NCBI RefSeq assembly: GCF_024979255.1
Contig: NZ_JANLCN010000011.1
Location: 62,001 to 126,000, forward strand
Direction of reading: 5' to 3'
Source: Herbiconiux moechotypicola
GTDB taxonomy: Bacteria; Actinomycetota; Actinomycetes; Actinomycetales; Microbacteriaceae
Length of the DNA stretch: 64,000 nucleotides
Below the pieces are notes generated by a model. It was not told the DNA's origin. It worked only from the letters and a program-made list of their open reading frames with translations, and searched no databases. This document shows positions 27,641-35,864 of the stretch, in pieces. The position numbers and the translations under genes are program-made. Each line of letters begins with the position of its first letter. Position 1 is the first letter of the stretch.

Positions 27641-30475
27641 GTGCCGTCGCGGTGTGTCACCGGGACTACGAGGCTCCGAGGGCGGGCGGGGTTTCGGCGG
27701 TGTCGTCGCGACCGCTACCGTGAACGCATCGACCATTCCGAGCTCCTGGGGCGCGCCGCGGAACGAGAGCGACTCCGCGCGCTGCTGTCGAGCGCCCGCA
27801 ACGGCAGCGGGGGAGCGGTGCTGCTGCACGGCGAGCCCGGCGTCGGCAAGACCTCGGTCGTGTCGGCCGCGCTCGACGACCTCGAGGGATTCCTCGTACT
27901 GCGGGCCGACGGTGTCGAGGTCGAGACCGCCGTCGCCTACGGGGCACTGCAGCGGCTGCTCCGTCCGTTGGCGCGAGACGTCGACGAGATCCCGGAGGGT
28001 CAGCGCGCGGCCCTCGGAGTCGCGCTCGGGCTCGAGGAAGGGGAGCCGCCGCAGCTCGCCCTCGTCGGCCTCGCCGTGCTCTCGGCGCTCGCGCGCGCGG
28101 GAGACGCCCGCCCGGTGGTCTGTGTCGTCGACGATGCGCACGACGTCGACGCGGAGTCGCTGCTCGCCCTGGGCTTCGTGGCGCGCCGGCTCGCGGCCGA
28201 CGCCGTGTGCATCGTGCTCGCGTCCCGCCCGCACGAGGTGGTGGACCGCATGCTCGCCGGGGTGCCGCGCATCGAGCTCGGCGGGCTCGACGACGAGTCG
28301 GCGGCCGCCCTCCTGCAGCGATCCGTGGAGGGCAGGCTCGACGCGACGGTGGTGGACGGGTGCGTGAGCGCCACGGGCGGCAATCCGCTGGCGTTGCGCG
28401 AGATGGCCGCCGGCAGGAAGGCCGAGCAGCTCACCGCCACGGTGCTGGGCCACGCGCCGCTCCCGATCGGGCGCCGGCTCGAGCAGGTGTACACGGCGCG
28501 CATCCGGTCGCTGCCCTCCGGCACCCGCACCTGGCTGCTCATCGCCGCCCTCGAGTCGACCGGATCGACCGCCGTCGTCGACGAGACGGCCCAGGCGATG
28601 GGAGTGACCGACGACGCGCCCGCCGCCGCCGAGGAGGCAGGGTTGGTGACGGTGCGCGACGCGATCTCGTTCCGGCATCCGCTCATCCGCTCGGCCGTCT
28701 CGCTGCAGGCGACCGACTCGGAACGGCGCCGCGTGCACCGGTTGCTCGGTGAGGTGGCGACCGCACGGGGGCGCGACGGAATCGCCGCCTGGCACGCCGC
28801 GGCGGCCGCGGCAAGGCAGGACGAGTCCATCGCCGCGGCGCTCGCGGTCGCGGCCGACGACGCCGGCGCCCGGGGAGGGATGCTCTCGCGGGCACAGCTG
28901 CTGACGCGCGCGGGGGAGCTCAGCCCTGACGCGGCCGCTCGCCACGAGCACTTCGTGGCGGCGGCCGAGGCCGCGATCAGCGCGGGTGCAGCCACGCTCG
29001 CCCTGCAGATGCTCGATCGAGTGGAGGTGGCGTCACTCGACGACGTGGGGCGCGGGCGCCGGCTCATCGTGGAGGCCATGTGCGGCATGTTCCTCGCCGA
29101 CTCCGATGCGCTCAGGGCCGGAATGGCGCGGCTCATCGAGGCGGCGTCGCTGCTGCGCGGCACGGCACCCCACCTCGCACGGTATGCGCTGCTGCTCGCC
29201 GTGAACGCGGCCACCGTCACCGAGGAGAGGGCGACCGGTGCGACGCCTGCCGACGTGGCGGTCGCGATCCGCTCCCTTCCGCCCGCGCAGGCCGACGCGA
29301 GCGGACGCGGCGATCCCGCAGCCGTGGTGCTCGATGCGGTGGCGTCGTTCGTGCTCGATCCCTACGAAGATGCCGTGCCGCGGCTCCGGGCCGCGGTCGC
29401 CGCCCTCGACACGCTGCACGACGACGAGGTGGTGCGCTTCGCGTTCGCGGTCACCGTGCCGAGCCTCGCGCTCTGGGACTGGGAGGCCGCAGCCCGTCTG
29501 CTCAAGCGGGTGGTGTCTGTGGGTCGACGGCGCGGGGCGCTGCGCGAGGTCGACGGGGCGCTGTGGATCCTCAGCGCCGTCGAGATCAGCCGCTCCGACC
29601 CCGCCTCGGCCGCCGCCTACATCGCGCAGTCGATCGAATTGCGCCGCGCCCTGGGATCGGCCGACGATCAGGCCGTCAACGCGGCACTGCTGGCGTGGCA
29701 GGGCACACCGGCGGTCGTGGTCGATCAGATCGCCCACACGCTGCGCGAGGCCGGATGGGGAGGGGTCGCCCGGATGGCGGTGGCGGCCGTCGCGGTGCAG
29801 GACATCGCCGAGGGGGCGGCCGAGCCGGCGTTCGAAAGGCTGCGTGGGCTGCTGCGGCAGCCCTTTCTCCAGGCGTCCTTCCACCACTACGCCGAGCTCG
29901 TGGAGGCCGCGGTGCGCAGCGGGAACCGCGGGGCGGGAGAGGAGGCGGCGCGCGCGCTCGGCCGGTACGCCTCGGCGAGCGGGTCGGCGGTGGCGGCGGG
30001 GCTGCACGAGAGGGCCCGTGCGCTGCTCGCCGACGACGTCGCCGTCGCCGAGCGGCACTTCCTCGCGTCGCTCGCGGCGCTCGACCGGCCTGGGCACCTC
30101 GGAGACCGCTCGAGAACGCGACTGCTCTACGGCGAGTGGCTGCGGCGGCAGCGGCGTCGCGCCGAGGCCGCGGTGCAGCTGCACGAGGCGCTCCGCGGGC
30201 TGACGACGGTGGGCGCGGAGAGGTTCGCCGCCCGTGCTCGGCGGGAGCTCGAAGCCGGGGGAGTGCGGGTGGTGGCTCCGGCCGACGCGGCATCGCCTGA
30301 GCTCACGGCGCAGGAGAGCGAGGTGGCCCGGCTGGCCGCGCGAGGCGCCACGAACGGCGAGATCGGGGCGGCGCTCTTCATCAGCGCGAACACGGTCGAC
30401 TACCACCTGCGCAAGGTGTTCCGGAAGCTCGGCATCTCGTCGCGGCGGCAGCTGGCCGATCGTATGAATCGGTGA
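27641..30475 (+). CDS. LuxR family regulator with AAA ATPase domain (LAL/MalT-like)
   Basis: About 944 residues. ATPase domain: Walker A GEPGVGKTS near residue 70 (LLGRAAERERLRALLSSARNGSGGAVLLHGEPGVGKTS), Walker B-like VCVVDDAHDVD. A long helical repeat region follows, then a C-terminal LuxR HTH (LTAQESEVARLAARGATNGEIGAALFISANTVDYHLRKVFRKLGIS). Large ATP-binding LuxR regulators integrate a ligand signal with ATP binding. The start is uncertain: no ATG or GTG precedes ELLGRAAERE at the usual short distance in frame, so the GTG at 27641 is a default. A GTG at 27720 is in a different frame and would need one inserted base. Confidence 0.85.
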   Translation: MPSRCVTGTTRLRGRAGFRRCRRDRYRERIDHSELLGRAAERERLRALLSSARNGSGGAVLLHGEPGVGKTSVVSAALDDLEGFLVLRADGVEVETAVAYGALQRLLRPLARDVDEIPEGQRAALGVALGLEEGEPPQLALVGLAVLSALARAGDARPVVCVVDDAHDVDAESLLALGFVARRLAADAVCIVLASRPHEVVDRMLAGVPRIELGGLDDESAAALLQRSVEGRLDATVVDGCVSATGGNPLALREMAAGRKAEQLTATVLGHAPLPIGRRLEQVYTARIRSLPSGTRTWLLIAALESTGSTAVVDETAQAMGVTDDAPAAAEEAGLVTVRDAISFRHPLIRSAVSLQATDSERRRVHRLLGEVATARGRDGIAAWHAAAAAARQDESIAAALAVAADDAGARGGMLSRAQLLTRAGELSPDAAARHEHFVAAAEAAISAGAATLALQMLDRVEVASLDDVGRGRRLIVEAMCGMFLADSDALRAGMARLIEAASLLRGTAPHLARYALLLAVNAATVTEERATGATPADVAVAIRSLPPAQADASGRGDPAAVVLDAVASFVLDPYEDAVPRLRAAVAALDTLHDDEVVRFAFAVTVPSLALWDWEAAARLLKRVVSVGRRRGALREVDGALWILSAVEISRSDPASAAAYIAQSIELRRALGSADDQAVNAALLAWQGTPAVVVDQIAHTLREAGWGGVARMAVAAVAVQDIAEGAAEPAFERLRGLLRQPFLQASFHHYAELVEAAVRSGNRGAGEEAARALGRYASASGSAVAAGLHERARALLADDVAVAERHFLASLAALDRPGHLGDRSRTRLLYGEWLRRQRRRAEAAVQLHEALRGLTTVGAERFAARARRELEAGGVRVVAPADAASPELTAQESEVARLAARGATNGEIGAALFISANTVDYHLRKVFRKLGISSRRQLADRMNR

Positions 30476-30489
30476 TTCGTCAAGATAGC

Positions 30490-30518
30490 TTGACAATTCA
30501 CATCTCCCGAACTATCCT
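30490..30518 (+). promoter_or_regulatory. Sigma-70-type promoter of a leaderless gene
   Basis: A perfect TTGACA (30490-30495) and TATCCT (30513-30518) are separated by 17 bases. The expected transcription start falls at about 30525, on the A of the second ATG of the following gene, so translation is probably leaderless from 30525 rather than from the ATG three bases earlier. Confidence 0.75.
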
Positions 30519-30524
30519 CAGATG

Positions 30525-31073
30525 ATGGATCCCGCTCTGGACATCCGCCGGGCCGCGGCCGATTTGAAGGCGTCGGAGAACCGCCTTCGCGAGTCGGTCA
30601 CGGCCGCCCGCGCCGCCGGAGCATCGTGGCGGGAGATCGGCGATGCGCTCGGGACGAGTCGCCAGGCGGCGTTCACGCGGTTCGGCGACGAGACCGGCCG
30701 GTCCGGCGATCAGCTCGCACTGCGCACCACGCAGCTGTTCGAGTCGCTGTCCGCGGGCGACTACGAATCCGTTCGCACGATGATGAGCTACAGCTGCGCG
30801 CGGGCGCTCACCAAGCGGAAGCTGCTGGGCGCCTGGGCCGATGCCGTGCGCGCATCCGGAGCCTTCGTCGGCTGCGCGAACGCCGTTCCCCAGCAGCCCG
30901 ACGGCAGAACGCCGATCGAACGCTGGGCGCATCGCCAGCTGGTCACCCACGTCTTCCAGACCGCGCTGCACTTCGCTCGCGACGACCTCACGGGCCGCGT
31001 CGCCTACGACTCCGCCGGCCGCGTGATCGGCATCCTGATGCTCGCGGACGACGCTCCGGACCGCCTCTTCTGA
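30525..31073 (+). CDS. HTH protein with C-terminal DUF3887-like domain
   Basis: 182 residues from the ATG at 30525, chosen because of the promoter position. The N-terminal part has a helix-turn-helix (SWREIGDALGTSRQAAFTRFG, about 34-54) of the type seen in small actinobacterial Trp-repressor-like or sigma-like proteins. The C-terminal domain (about 65-180) resembles DUF3887/ketosteroid-isomerase-like accumulation domains (TTQLFESLSAGDYESVRTMM, GRVIGILMLADD). This combination is common in actinobacteria; a role as a ligand-responsive regulator is inference. Confidence 0.75.
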   Translation: MDPALDIRRAAADLKASENRLRESVTAARAAGASWREIGDALGTSRQAAFTRFGDETGRSGDQLALRTTQLFESLSAGDYESVRTMMSYSCARALTKRKLLGAWADAVRASGAFVGCANAVPQQPDGRTPIERWAHRQLVTHVFQTALHFARDDLTGRVAYDSAGRVIGILMLADDAPDRLF

Positions 31074-31094
31074 CAGATCGATTCCGAACCACCG

Positions 31095-31108
31095 ATAATG
31101 CACATTAT
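31095..31108. repeat. AT-rich palindrome upstream of the island
   Basis: ATAATG-CA-CATTAT, a perfect 6-bp inverted repeat with a 2-base centre, lies 17 bases before the left 18-bp inverted repeat. The surroundings are much lower in GC than the flanking chromosome. Confidence 0.5.
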
Positions 31109-31124
31109 GTCAACAAGAATGAGC

Positions 31125-31142
31125 ATTATTGCATCTGATGCA
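31125..31142 (+). repeat. 18-bp inverted repeat, left copy
   Basis: ATTATTGCATCTGATGCA. It matches the reverse complement of 31862-31879 at 17 of 18 positions, so the two copies bracket the TPR-like gene. The left copy also contains a perfect 8-bp palindrome with a one-base centre (ATTGCATC, T, GATGCAAT; 31128-31144), the shape of a repressor site. Confidence 0.8.
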
Positions 31143-31206
31143 ATCGCACCATTTCAGTCTCGGCGCGTCTTGCCTCTCATCCCCCACGAGCCGAGATGAT
31201 CCGACT

Positions 31207-31836
31207 GTGAGCGATGACTGGTTTAGAGGTCCCGAGTGGGACGCAGACACCCGAGATTTGTTCGAGTCCAAGCTCCGAAGAGCTCTCAGGTCAAATCGTC
31301 AACAGTATCTGAGGATCAAAGCGCTCGGACTTTTGGGCGGCGGTCGTGAAAGCGATGCCGTAGAGCTGTTTCATCGATCGATCGCCGAAGGCACATACTT
31401 CTTTCAAACCGTGTCGGCATGGGAGAGCCTCGGGGAGATCGCTGCGCATCGAGGCGATCGGGAAGAAGCGATCAAGTACTTTCGAAAAGTCATCATCGAG
31501 CAACCTTCGCTCAGTGGCACATCTGGTGCGACCGAGATCTCTCTCGCCGAAGTCCTCCTCGACTCAGGGCGACCAAACGATCTCGACGAGTCTCGCGCCT
31601 TACTCGATTCGTGGATGAGCCGCGACCAGTTGAAGTTCAACTCGACCCTCTTCCGCTGGCACCTGGCTCAAATTCGGATCGCTGAGCGTGTTGGCGATCG
31701 TAATGCTGCCCGCTCGCTGGCATTGAAGGCTCTCGAGTTGGCAGCCAGCGGACCCCAACTCCCCCGCCACAAAGACGTCGGACTGGTGAAAGTGGAGAAG
31801 GCCACGCTCCGACATCTGAAGCATCTTAGTAGGTGA
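31207..31836 (+). CDS. TPR-like hypothetical protein on the recombinase island
   Basis: 209 residues from the GTG at 31207 (preceding bases GATCCGACT carry no strong ribosome site); the frame is open from an ATG at 31129, but that would read through the left inverted repeat. The sequence is helical with tetratricopeptide-like pairs: LGGGRESDAVELFHRSIAEGTYFFQTVSAWESLGEIAAHRGDREEAIKYFRKVI, and later RIAERVGDRNAARSLALKALELA. No enzyme motif. GC and codon use are lower than in neighbouring genes, pointing to acquisition with the recombinase genes downstream. Function unknown; TPR proteins usually mediate protein-protein contacts. Confidence 0.7.
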   Translation: MSDDWFRGPEWDADTRDLFESKLRRALRSNRQQYLRIKALGLLGGGRESDAVELFHRSIAEGTYFFQTVSAWESLGEIAAHRGDREEAIKYFRKVIIEQPSLSGTSGATEISLAEVLLDSGRPNDLDESRALLDSWMSRDQLKFNSTLFRWHLAQIRIAERVGDRNAARSLALKALELAASGPQLPRHKDVGLVKVEKATLRHLKHLSR

Positions 31837-31860
31837 GTATTTTTCGACACTTTAGTCATC

Positions 31861-31895
31861 GTGCATCAAATGCAATAATCATGCAACTGATGCAC
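31861..31895 (+). promoter_or_regulatory. Operator-like palindromic site upstream of the recombinase; right 18-bp repeat
   Basis: Outer inverted repeat GTGCATCA (31861-31868) and TGATGCAC (31888-31895) with two direct ATGCAA copies between them. The first 18 bases from 31862 are the inverted copy of the left repeat at 31125-31142. The site ends 14 bases before the recombinase ATG, where a bound regulator would control the recombinase operon. The small HTH protein encoded in the operon is a candidate ligand. Confidence 0.65.
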
Positions 31896-31909
31896 TGCGG
31901 AGGCCTACG

Positions 31910-33013
31910 ATGACCGTCGATTTCCGAGGGATTGCTTCTCCCCCGCCTCGGATCACTCTGCTTCACCCTGAGGATCAGATCGTCCAGGAGATGCTCGATG
32001 GGTGGCGGAATCAGCAACTGTCACGGGCGTTGAGTTTCCAAACGATCGCGCAGCGGGAGCAGATCATTACCCGCTTCCTGGCCTTCACGAATGAGCATCC
32101 CTGGAACTGGTCACCCGCACTCGTCGACGAGTTCTTCGGAGATCTCCGCTCCACGAGCGGGGTCAAGCAGACGACTCTCCGGAACTATCAGAACACATTG
32201 AGCCTGTTCTGCGGCTACGTGAGCGACCCCGGCTACGGCTGGACGAGGGTCTGCCTCGAGCTGTTCGGCACTCACCCGACGCAGGTCTGCTTCGAGTGGA
32301 ACACCGCGACCCACGTTCAGGAGGCCGAGGCAGGCCCGGGCAAGCGAGCCTTCACAAAGGTCGAGCTGCAATCGCTGTTCGACCGCGCCGACGACGAGAC
32401 GATCCGCATCGCCCGTCACAACAGGAAGGGGTGGCTGCCGGCGTTCCGAGACAGTGTCGTGTTCAAGATCGCCTATGCCTACGGTCTTCGCCGCAACGAG
32501 GTCCGTCACCTCGAGACCGTCGATTTCACCCGCAACCGGCACGCGAGGGAGTTGGGGTCGAAGGGTGTTTTCAACGTCCGGCACGGCAAGGCGATGAAGG
32601 GTTCGGCGCCGAAACGCCGCAGTGTTCTGACGGTGTTCGATTGGACGCCCGAGATCCTCGACGAGTGGGAGGAACGCGGCCGCACCCGGATGACCGATGG
32701 CCACGAACTGTTGCCGAGCGAACGCGGGACCCTGGTCGCCGAGGCAGCGTTTAGCCCGAGGTTCCGCCGCTACCGTGACGAGCTCGCCCTCTCCCCCGGA
32801 CTCGATTTCCATTCGCTGCGCCGCTCTTACGTCACGCACCTGATCGAGGACGGCTACGACGCTCTCTTCGTCCAGCGGCAAGTCGGCCACGAATACGCCT
32901 CGACCACGGGTCTCTACACCTCCGTTTCCAGCGACTACCGCACCCGAACACTCCGCCGCGTGCTCGACCAGACCATCACTGACGCCCTCAACAGGAAGGC
33001 CCCCACACCATGA
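31910..33013 (+). CDS. Tyrosine recombinase/integrase
   Basis: 367 residues. A SAM-like N-terminal core-binding domain (about 25-125) is followed by a catalytic domain with the full set of active-site residues: Arg194 (YGLRRNE), Lys227 (RHGKAMK), His301 and Arg304 (HSLRRSY), His327 (VGHEYA) and nucleophile Tyr336 (TGLYTSVS). It should be an active site-specific recombinase. The stop overlaps the start of the HTH gene (ATGA); together with the next two genes it resembles recombinase-operon mobile elements of actinobacteria. No att site or tRNA is visible nearby. Confidence 0.93.
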   Translation: MTVDFRGIASPPPRITLLHPEDQIVQEMLDGWRNQQLSRALSFQTIAQREQIITRFLAFTNEHPWNWSPALVDEFFGDLRSTSGVKQTTLRNYQNTLSLFCGYVSDPGYGWTRVCLELFGTHPTQVCFEWNTATHVQEAEAGPGKRAFTKVELQSLFDRADDETIRIARHNRKGWLPAFRDSVVFKIAYAYGLRRNEVRHLETVDFTRNRHARELGSKGVFNVRHGKAMKGSAPKRRSVLTVFDWTPEILDEWEERGRTRMTDGHELLPSERGTLVAEAAFSPRFRRYRDELALSPGLDFHSLRRSYVTHLIEDGYDALFVQRQVGHEYASTTGLYTSVSSDYRTRTLRRVLDQTITDALNRKAPTP

Positions 33014-33342
33014 CCAGCCGTGCCGTCGACTACCAGTGGCACCTCACCGAGCTCATGGCCCGCAACGCGATGCACAACACCACCGACCTCGCCTCCCACC
33101 TCACAGAACGCGGCATCACCCTGTCGGCCTCACAGGTCTATCGCCTCGTCACGAACCGGCCTGAACGCATTTCCCTGCCGATCCTCTCGGCGCTCTGCGA
33201 CATCTTCGGCTGCACCCCCGCCGAACTCATCACCGTCACCGCCGAGAACGCGAAGCCCACCAAGAAGATCGTGAACTCCGAAGTCATCGACCTCAACACC
33301 CAGGTCCGCCCACGACGGGCACGCGTCGTCAGCGATGACTAA
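33010..33342 (+). CDS. Small Cro/C1-type HTH protein
   Basis: 110 residues. A Cro/C1 helix-turn-helix (TDLASHLTERGITLSASQVYRLVTNRPERISLPILSALCDIFGCTPAELI, about 25-75) is followed by a basic tail (RPRRARVV). Overlaps both neighbours (ATGA at the start; the downstream ATG lies eight bases inside its 3' end), so stoichiometric expression with the two recombinase-like proteins is likely. Probable regulator or directionality factor of the element; the palindromes at 31128-31144 and 31861-31895 are candidate targets. Confidence 0.85.
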   Translation: MTSRAVDYQWHLTELMARNAMHNTTDLASHLTERGITLSASQVYRLVTNRPERISLPILSALCDIFGCTPAELITVTAENAKPTKKIVNSEVIDLNTQVRPRRARVVSDD

Positions 33343-34832
33343 GCAGCAGCCAAGGCCGGCTGAACGACGAGGTCGGCCCCGCTCGACCGGGAACCTGCAC
33401 TGCGACCGTTGCGGCCGCGACTGCAACAGGATCGCCGCCCGCTGGCCCGACAGGGATCTCTGCGGGATCTGCTTCACCGCCGCCACCAACACCCGCGGAA
33501 CCTGTCCCGGATGCGGCGTCGACCGGATGCTGCCCGGACTAGACACGCAGGGCCGGAGCATCTGTGTTGAGTGCGCCGGCATTCCTACCCAGTTCCACTG
33601 CGGGACCTGCCGCGAAGAACAACCCCGCTATCGCAAAGGCACCTGCGCCCGCTGCAGCCTCCGCATCGACCTCGCAGGTCTCCTTATCCCCGACGGCGCC
33701 GCGAAGCCAACCGCGATGGCGCTCTTGGAATCGCTGGTCACCGCCGACCGTCCCGAGAGCATCATCACCTGGATGCGACACCCCGGCGTGATCGACGTCC
33801 TCACCCAGCTCGGAAGCGGCACCCTCTCGCCCACCCACGAAGCCTTCGACGCACTCCCTCCCGGCCGCCACATGGAACACATCCGCGCCATCCTCATCGA
33901 CACCGGACAACTCCCGCCCCGAGACGACGCCCTCGCCCGCTTCGAACGCTGGCTCGCCGACAAACTCGCACCGATCACCGACGCCACGATGCGCCGCCCA
34001 GTCGAACAATTCGCCCGCTGGCATCACCTCCGCAGCATCCGGAAACGATCGTCCGCCGACACGACCAGCCAAGCCGCGACTCACAACGCGAAACAAGAGA
34101 TCACTGCAGCGATCACCTTTCTCGCCTGGCTCACGGACGACGCCAATCACACACTGTCCACCTGCACCCAAAGCGACATCGACCGCTGGCTCTCGAGCGG
34201 ACCAACGACCAGATTCAACATCCGCACGTTCATCATCTTCGCCGTGGACGAACGACTCAGTCCGCCACTTGTCGTCCCGCATCGATCCGCGCGCAGCAGC
34301 AGGCGCCTGACGCCAGAAGACCGATTCGACGGCATCCGGAACTGTCTTGAGAACACAACCATCCCGGTCTCCACCCGAGTTGCGGCCCTGCTCCTGCTGC
34401 TCTTCGCACAACCACTCTCACGCGTCTGCTCACTCACGACCGATGCCGTCCAAAGAGAGCCGAACGGCATGACCATCACCTTCGACGCCCAGCCCAACGA
34501 GCTCCCGGCGCTCTTCGCCACTCTGATCGATCAGCACCTCGCCCACCGCTCACCAGCCAGAACAAGAAATGCCGACCACTCCCCCCTGGGTCTTTCCCGG
34601 AGGCAAGGCCGGCCACCACATCACCCACAGCTATCTGCTCACCCAGATCCGCGAACTTGGCCTCAACCCACTCGCCACCCGAAACCGGGCCCTCGACGAC
34701 CTCGTCACCGCCATGCCCGCACCACTCGTCGCAGAACTCTTCGCCTACAGTTACCAAGGCACCACAAAACACGCCAACGAGAACGCAGTCGAGTTCGCTC
34801 GCTACACAGCCGCCCGCCAAGAATTTCGGTGA
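33335..34832 (+). pseudogene. Zinc-ribbon recombinase-like protein, frameshifted in a C6 tract
   Basis: The N-terminal part, about 416 codons, reads MTKQQPRPAERRGRP and then many CxxC pairs (HCDRCGRDC, CGIC, CPGCG, CVEC, CGTC, CARC), i.e. several zinc ribbons. A helical region and the recombinase-like LLLLLFAQPLSRVCSLTTDAV follow. At the run of six C (34581-34586) the frame is lost. Removing one C joins it to the downstream frame, PWVFPGGKAGHHITHSYLLTQIRELG, and TRNRALDDLVTAMPAPLVAELFAYSYQGTTKHA, ending at 34832. The joined protein would be 498 residues. The C-terminal half resembles a degenerate tyrosine-recombinase domain. Sequencing error, true inactivation or phase-variable tract cannot be distinguished here. 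Confidence 0.8.
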
Positions 34833-34842
34833 ATCGTTGGCC

Positions 34843-35367
34843 TCATAGCGCCGATGGCGGGAAGGAACTCTCCTCCCAAATCAGACCTGACTCTGACGCC
34901 TGCGATTCAAGAGCATCGCGGACTGTCGTGATTCTGTCCTCCGGGCACGCAAGCGCAATCAACTTCTCCGAATAGACGTCGATGAGACAGCCGAGTTCCC
35001 GATACTTCTCGGCAACCGATTTCCACTTCGTAGTAAGCGCCTCATCTTCACCAAGCCAGATCCGGAACGCTCCGAACGAACCCCGCTCGCGAATCTCGTT
35101 CACAACAAGTGAGCCCTCTGCGGAGCGGATCACGCTCACCCTGTCACCAAAGGCGACCCCATAGGCGAGGGCTGGAGCAGCACGAACCTCGACGAGCCCG
35201 GTCTCAGTGAGCCGGCCGTTCAGCGCTTCCCAGATTTGGTCCCCGTCGCCCTCCCTAGGGAGAGCGAACCAGACCTCGGAATCGGACTCCGCAGCCAGTG
35301 GCGATGGCACGAGTTCCCGCCCAGACCACTCCGCAGTTTTGCTGGCATGACGGCGATAGATCGGCAT
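34843..35367 (-). CDS. DUF4265-like protein
   Basis: 174 residues from the ATG at 35367; a GTG at 35445 would add 26 residues, and neither has a strong ribosome site. The body (EVWFALPREGDGDQIWEALNGRLTETGLVEVRAAPALAYGVAFGDRVSVIRSAEGSLVVNEI, then YRELGCLIDVYSEKLIALACPED) follows the DUF4265 pattern: two linked alpha/beta subdomains of unknown function, often found next to polymorphic-toxin or mobile genes. It faces the recombinase operon with a 10-base gap. An immunity-like role is possible but not supported by a visible toxin. Confidence 0.65.
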   Translation of the reverse strand: MPIYRRHASKTAEWSGRELVPSPLAAESDSEVWFALPREGDGDQIWEALNGRLTETGLVEVRAAPALAYGVAFGDRVSVIRSAEGSLVVNEIRERGSFGAFRIWLGEDEALTTKWKSVAEKYRELGCLIDVYSEKLIALACPEDRITTVRDALESQASESGLIWEESSFPPSAL

Positions 35368-35462
35368 CTTTGGACTCTGACGGGCGGCCTCGATAGCTAT
35401 ACGCCAGGGATTACCATGGACTCGAATATTGCTCGCTACCAGCACTACGGATTAGCAGCCGG

Positions 35463-35699
35463 CTAGTCGCCGAGGTCGTGCAGGAATTCCCCCCAACGCG
35501 TGTCGGCGTCAGCTCCAGAGTCGAATTCACCCAGCCATGTGTCGAAGGCCGGCGTGCCCAGAATCTCAACCCGCAGAATGTGGTGGGTGCCGTCTCGGTG
35601 CACTTTCGGCACGACCGAGACGACGTGTTCGGGATTAATCCACATCCGTGCGCTTCCAGCAGGACCGTCCCTGTCAGGCAGTGGAACGAATCGCGGCAT
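35463..35699 (-). CDS. Small hypothetical protein
   Basis: 78 residues, start ATG at 35699 without a clear ribosome site. The sequence (MWINPEHVVSVVPKVHRDGTHHILRVEILGTPAFDTWLGEFDSGADADTRWGEFLHDLGD) has the alternating pattern of a small beta-rich fold with a C-terminal helix. No known domain recognised. It precedes the DUF4265 gene on the same strand by 95 bases. The 165 bases upstream of it contain no further gene that I can support. Confidence 0.45.
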   Translation of the reverse strand: MPRFVPLPDRDGPAGSARMWINPEHVVSVVPKVHRDGTHHILRVEILGTPAFDTWLGEFDSGADADTRWGEFLHDLGD

Positions 35700-35864
35700 A
35701 GCGCCAACTGTGCCGCTCCTTCACGCCTTCCCGCAATACCGATCATCGCAGCCGGCAATGGCGCGGACCGGCCCGTGGGTGCGTGGTCGGAATCGTTGAT
35801 GCCAACCACGCACCGTAGTACCCGCAACCGACTGCCTCCGCGCCACGAACCGAGCAGCAATGAC

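Noticed and set aside
34833-35462. A toxin partner for the DUF4265-like protein or an att site at the right end of the recombinase operon
   Set aside because: No toxin-like frame and no copy of the 18-bp repeat or direct repeat is visible there.
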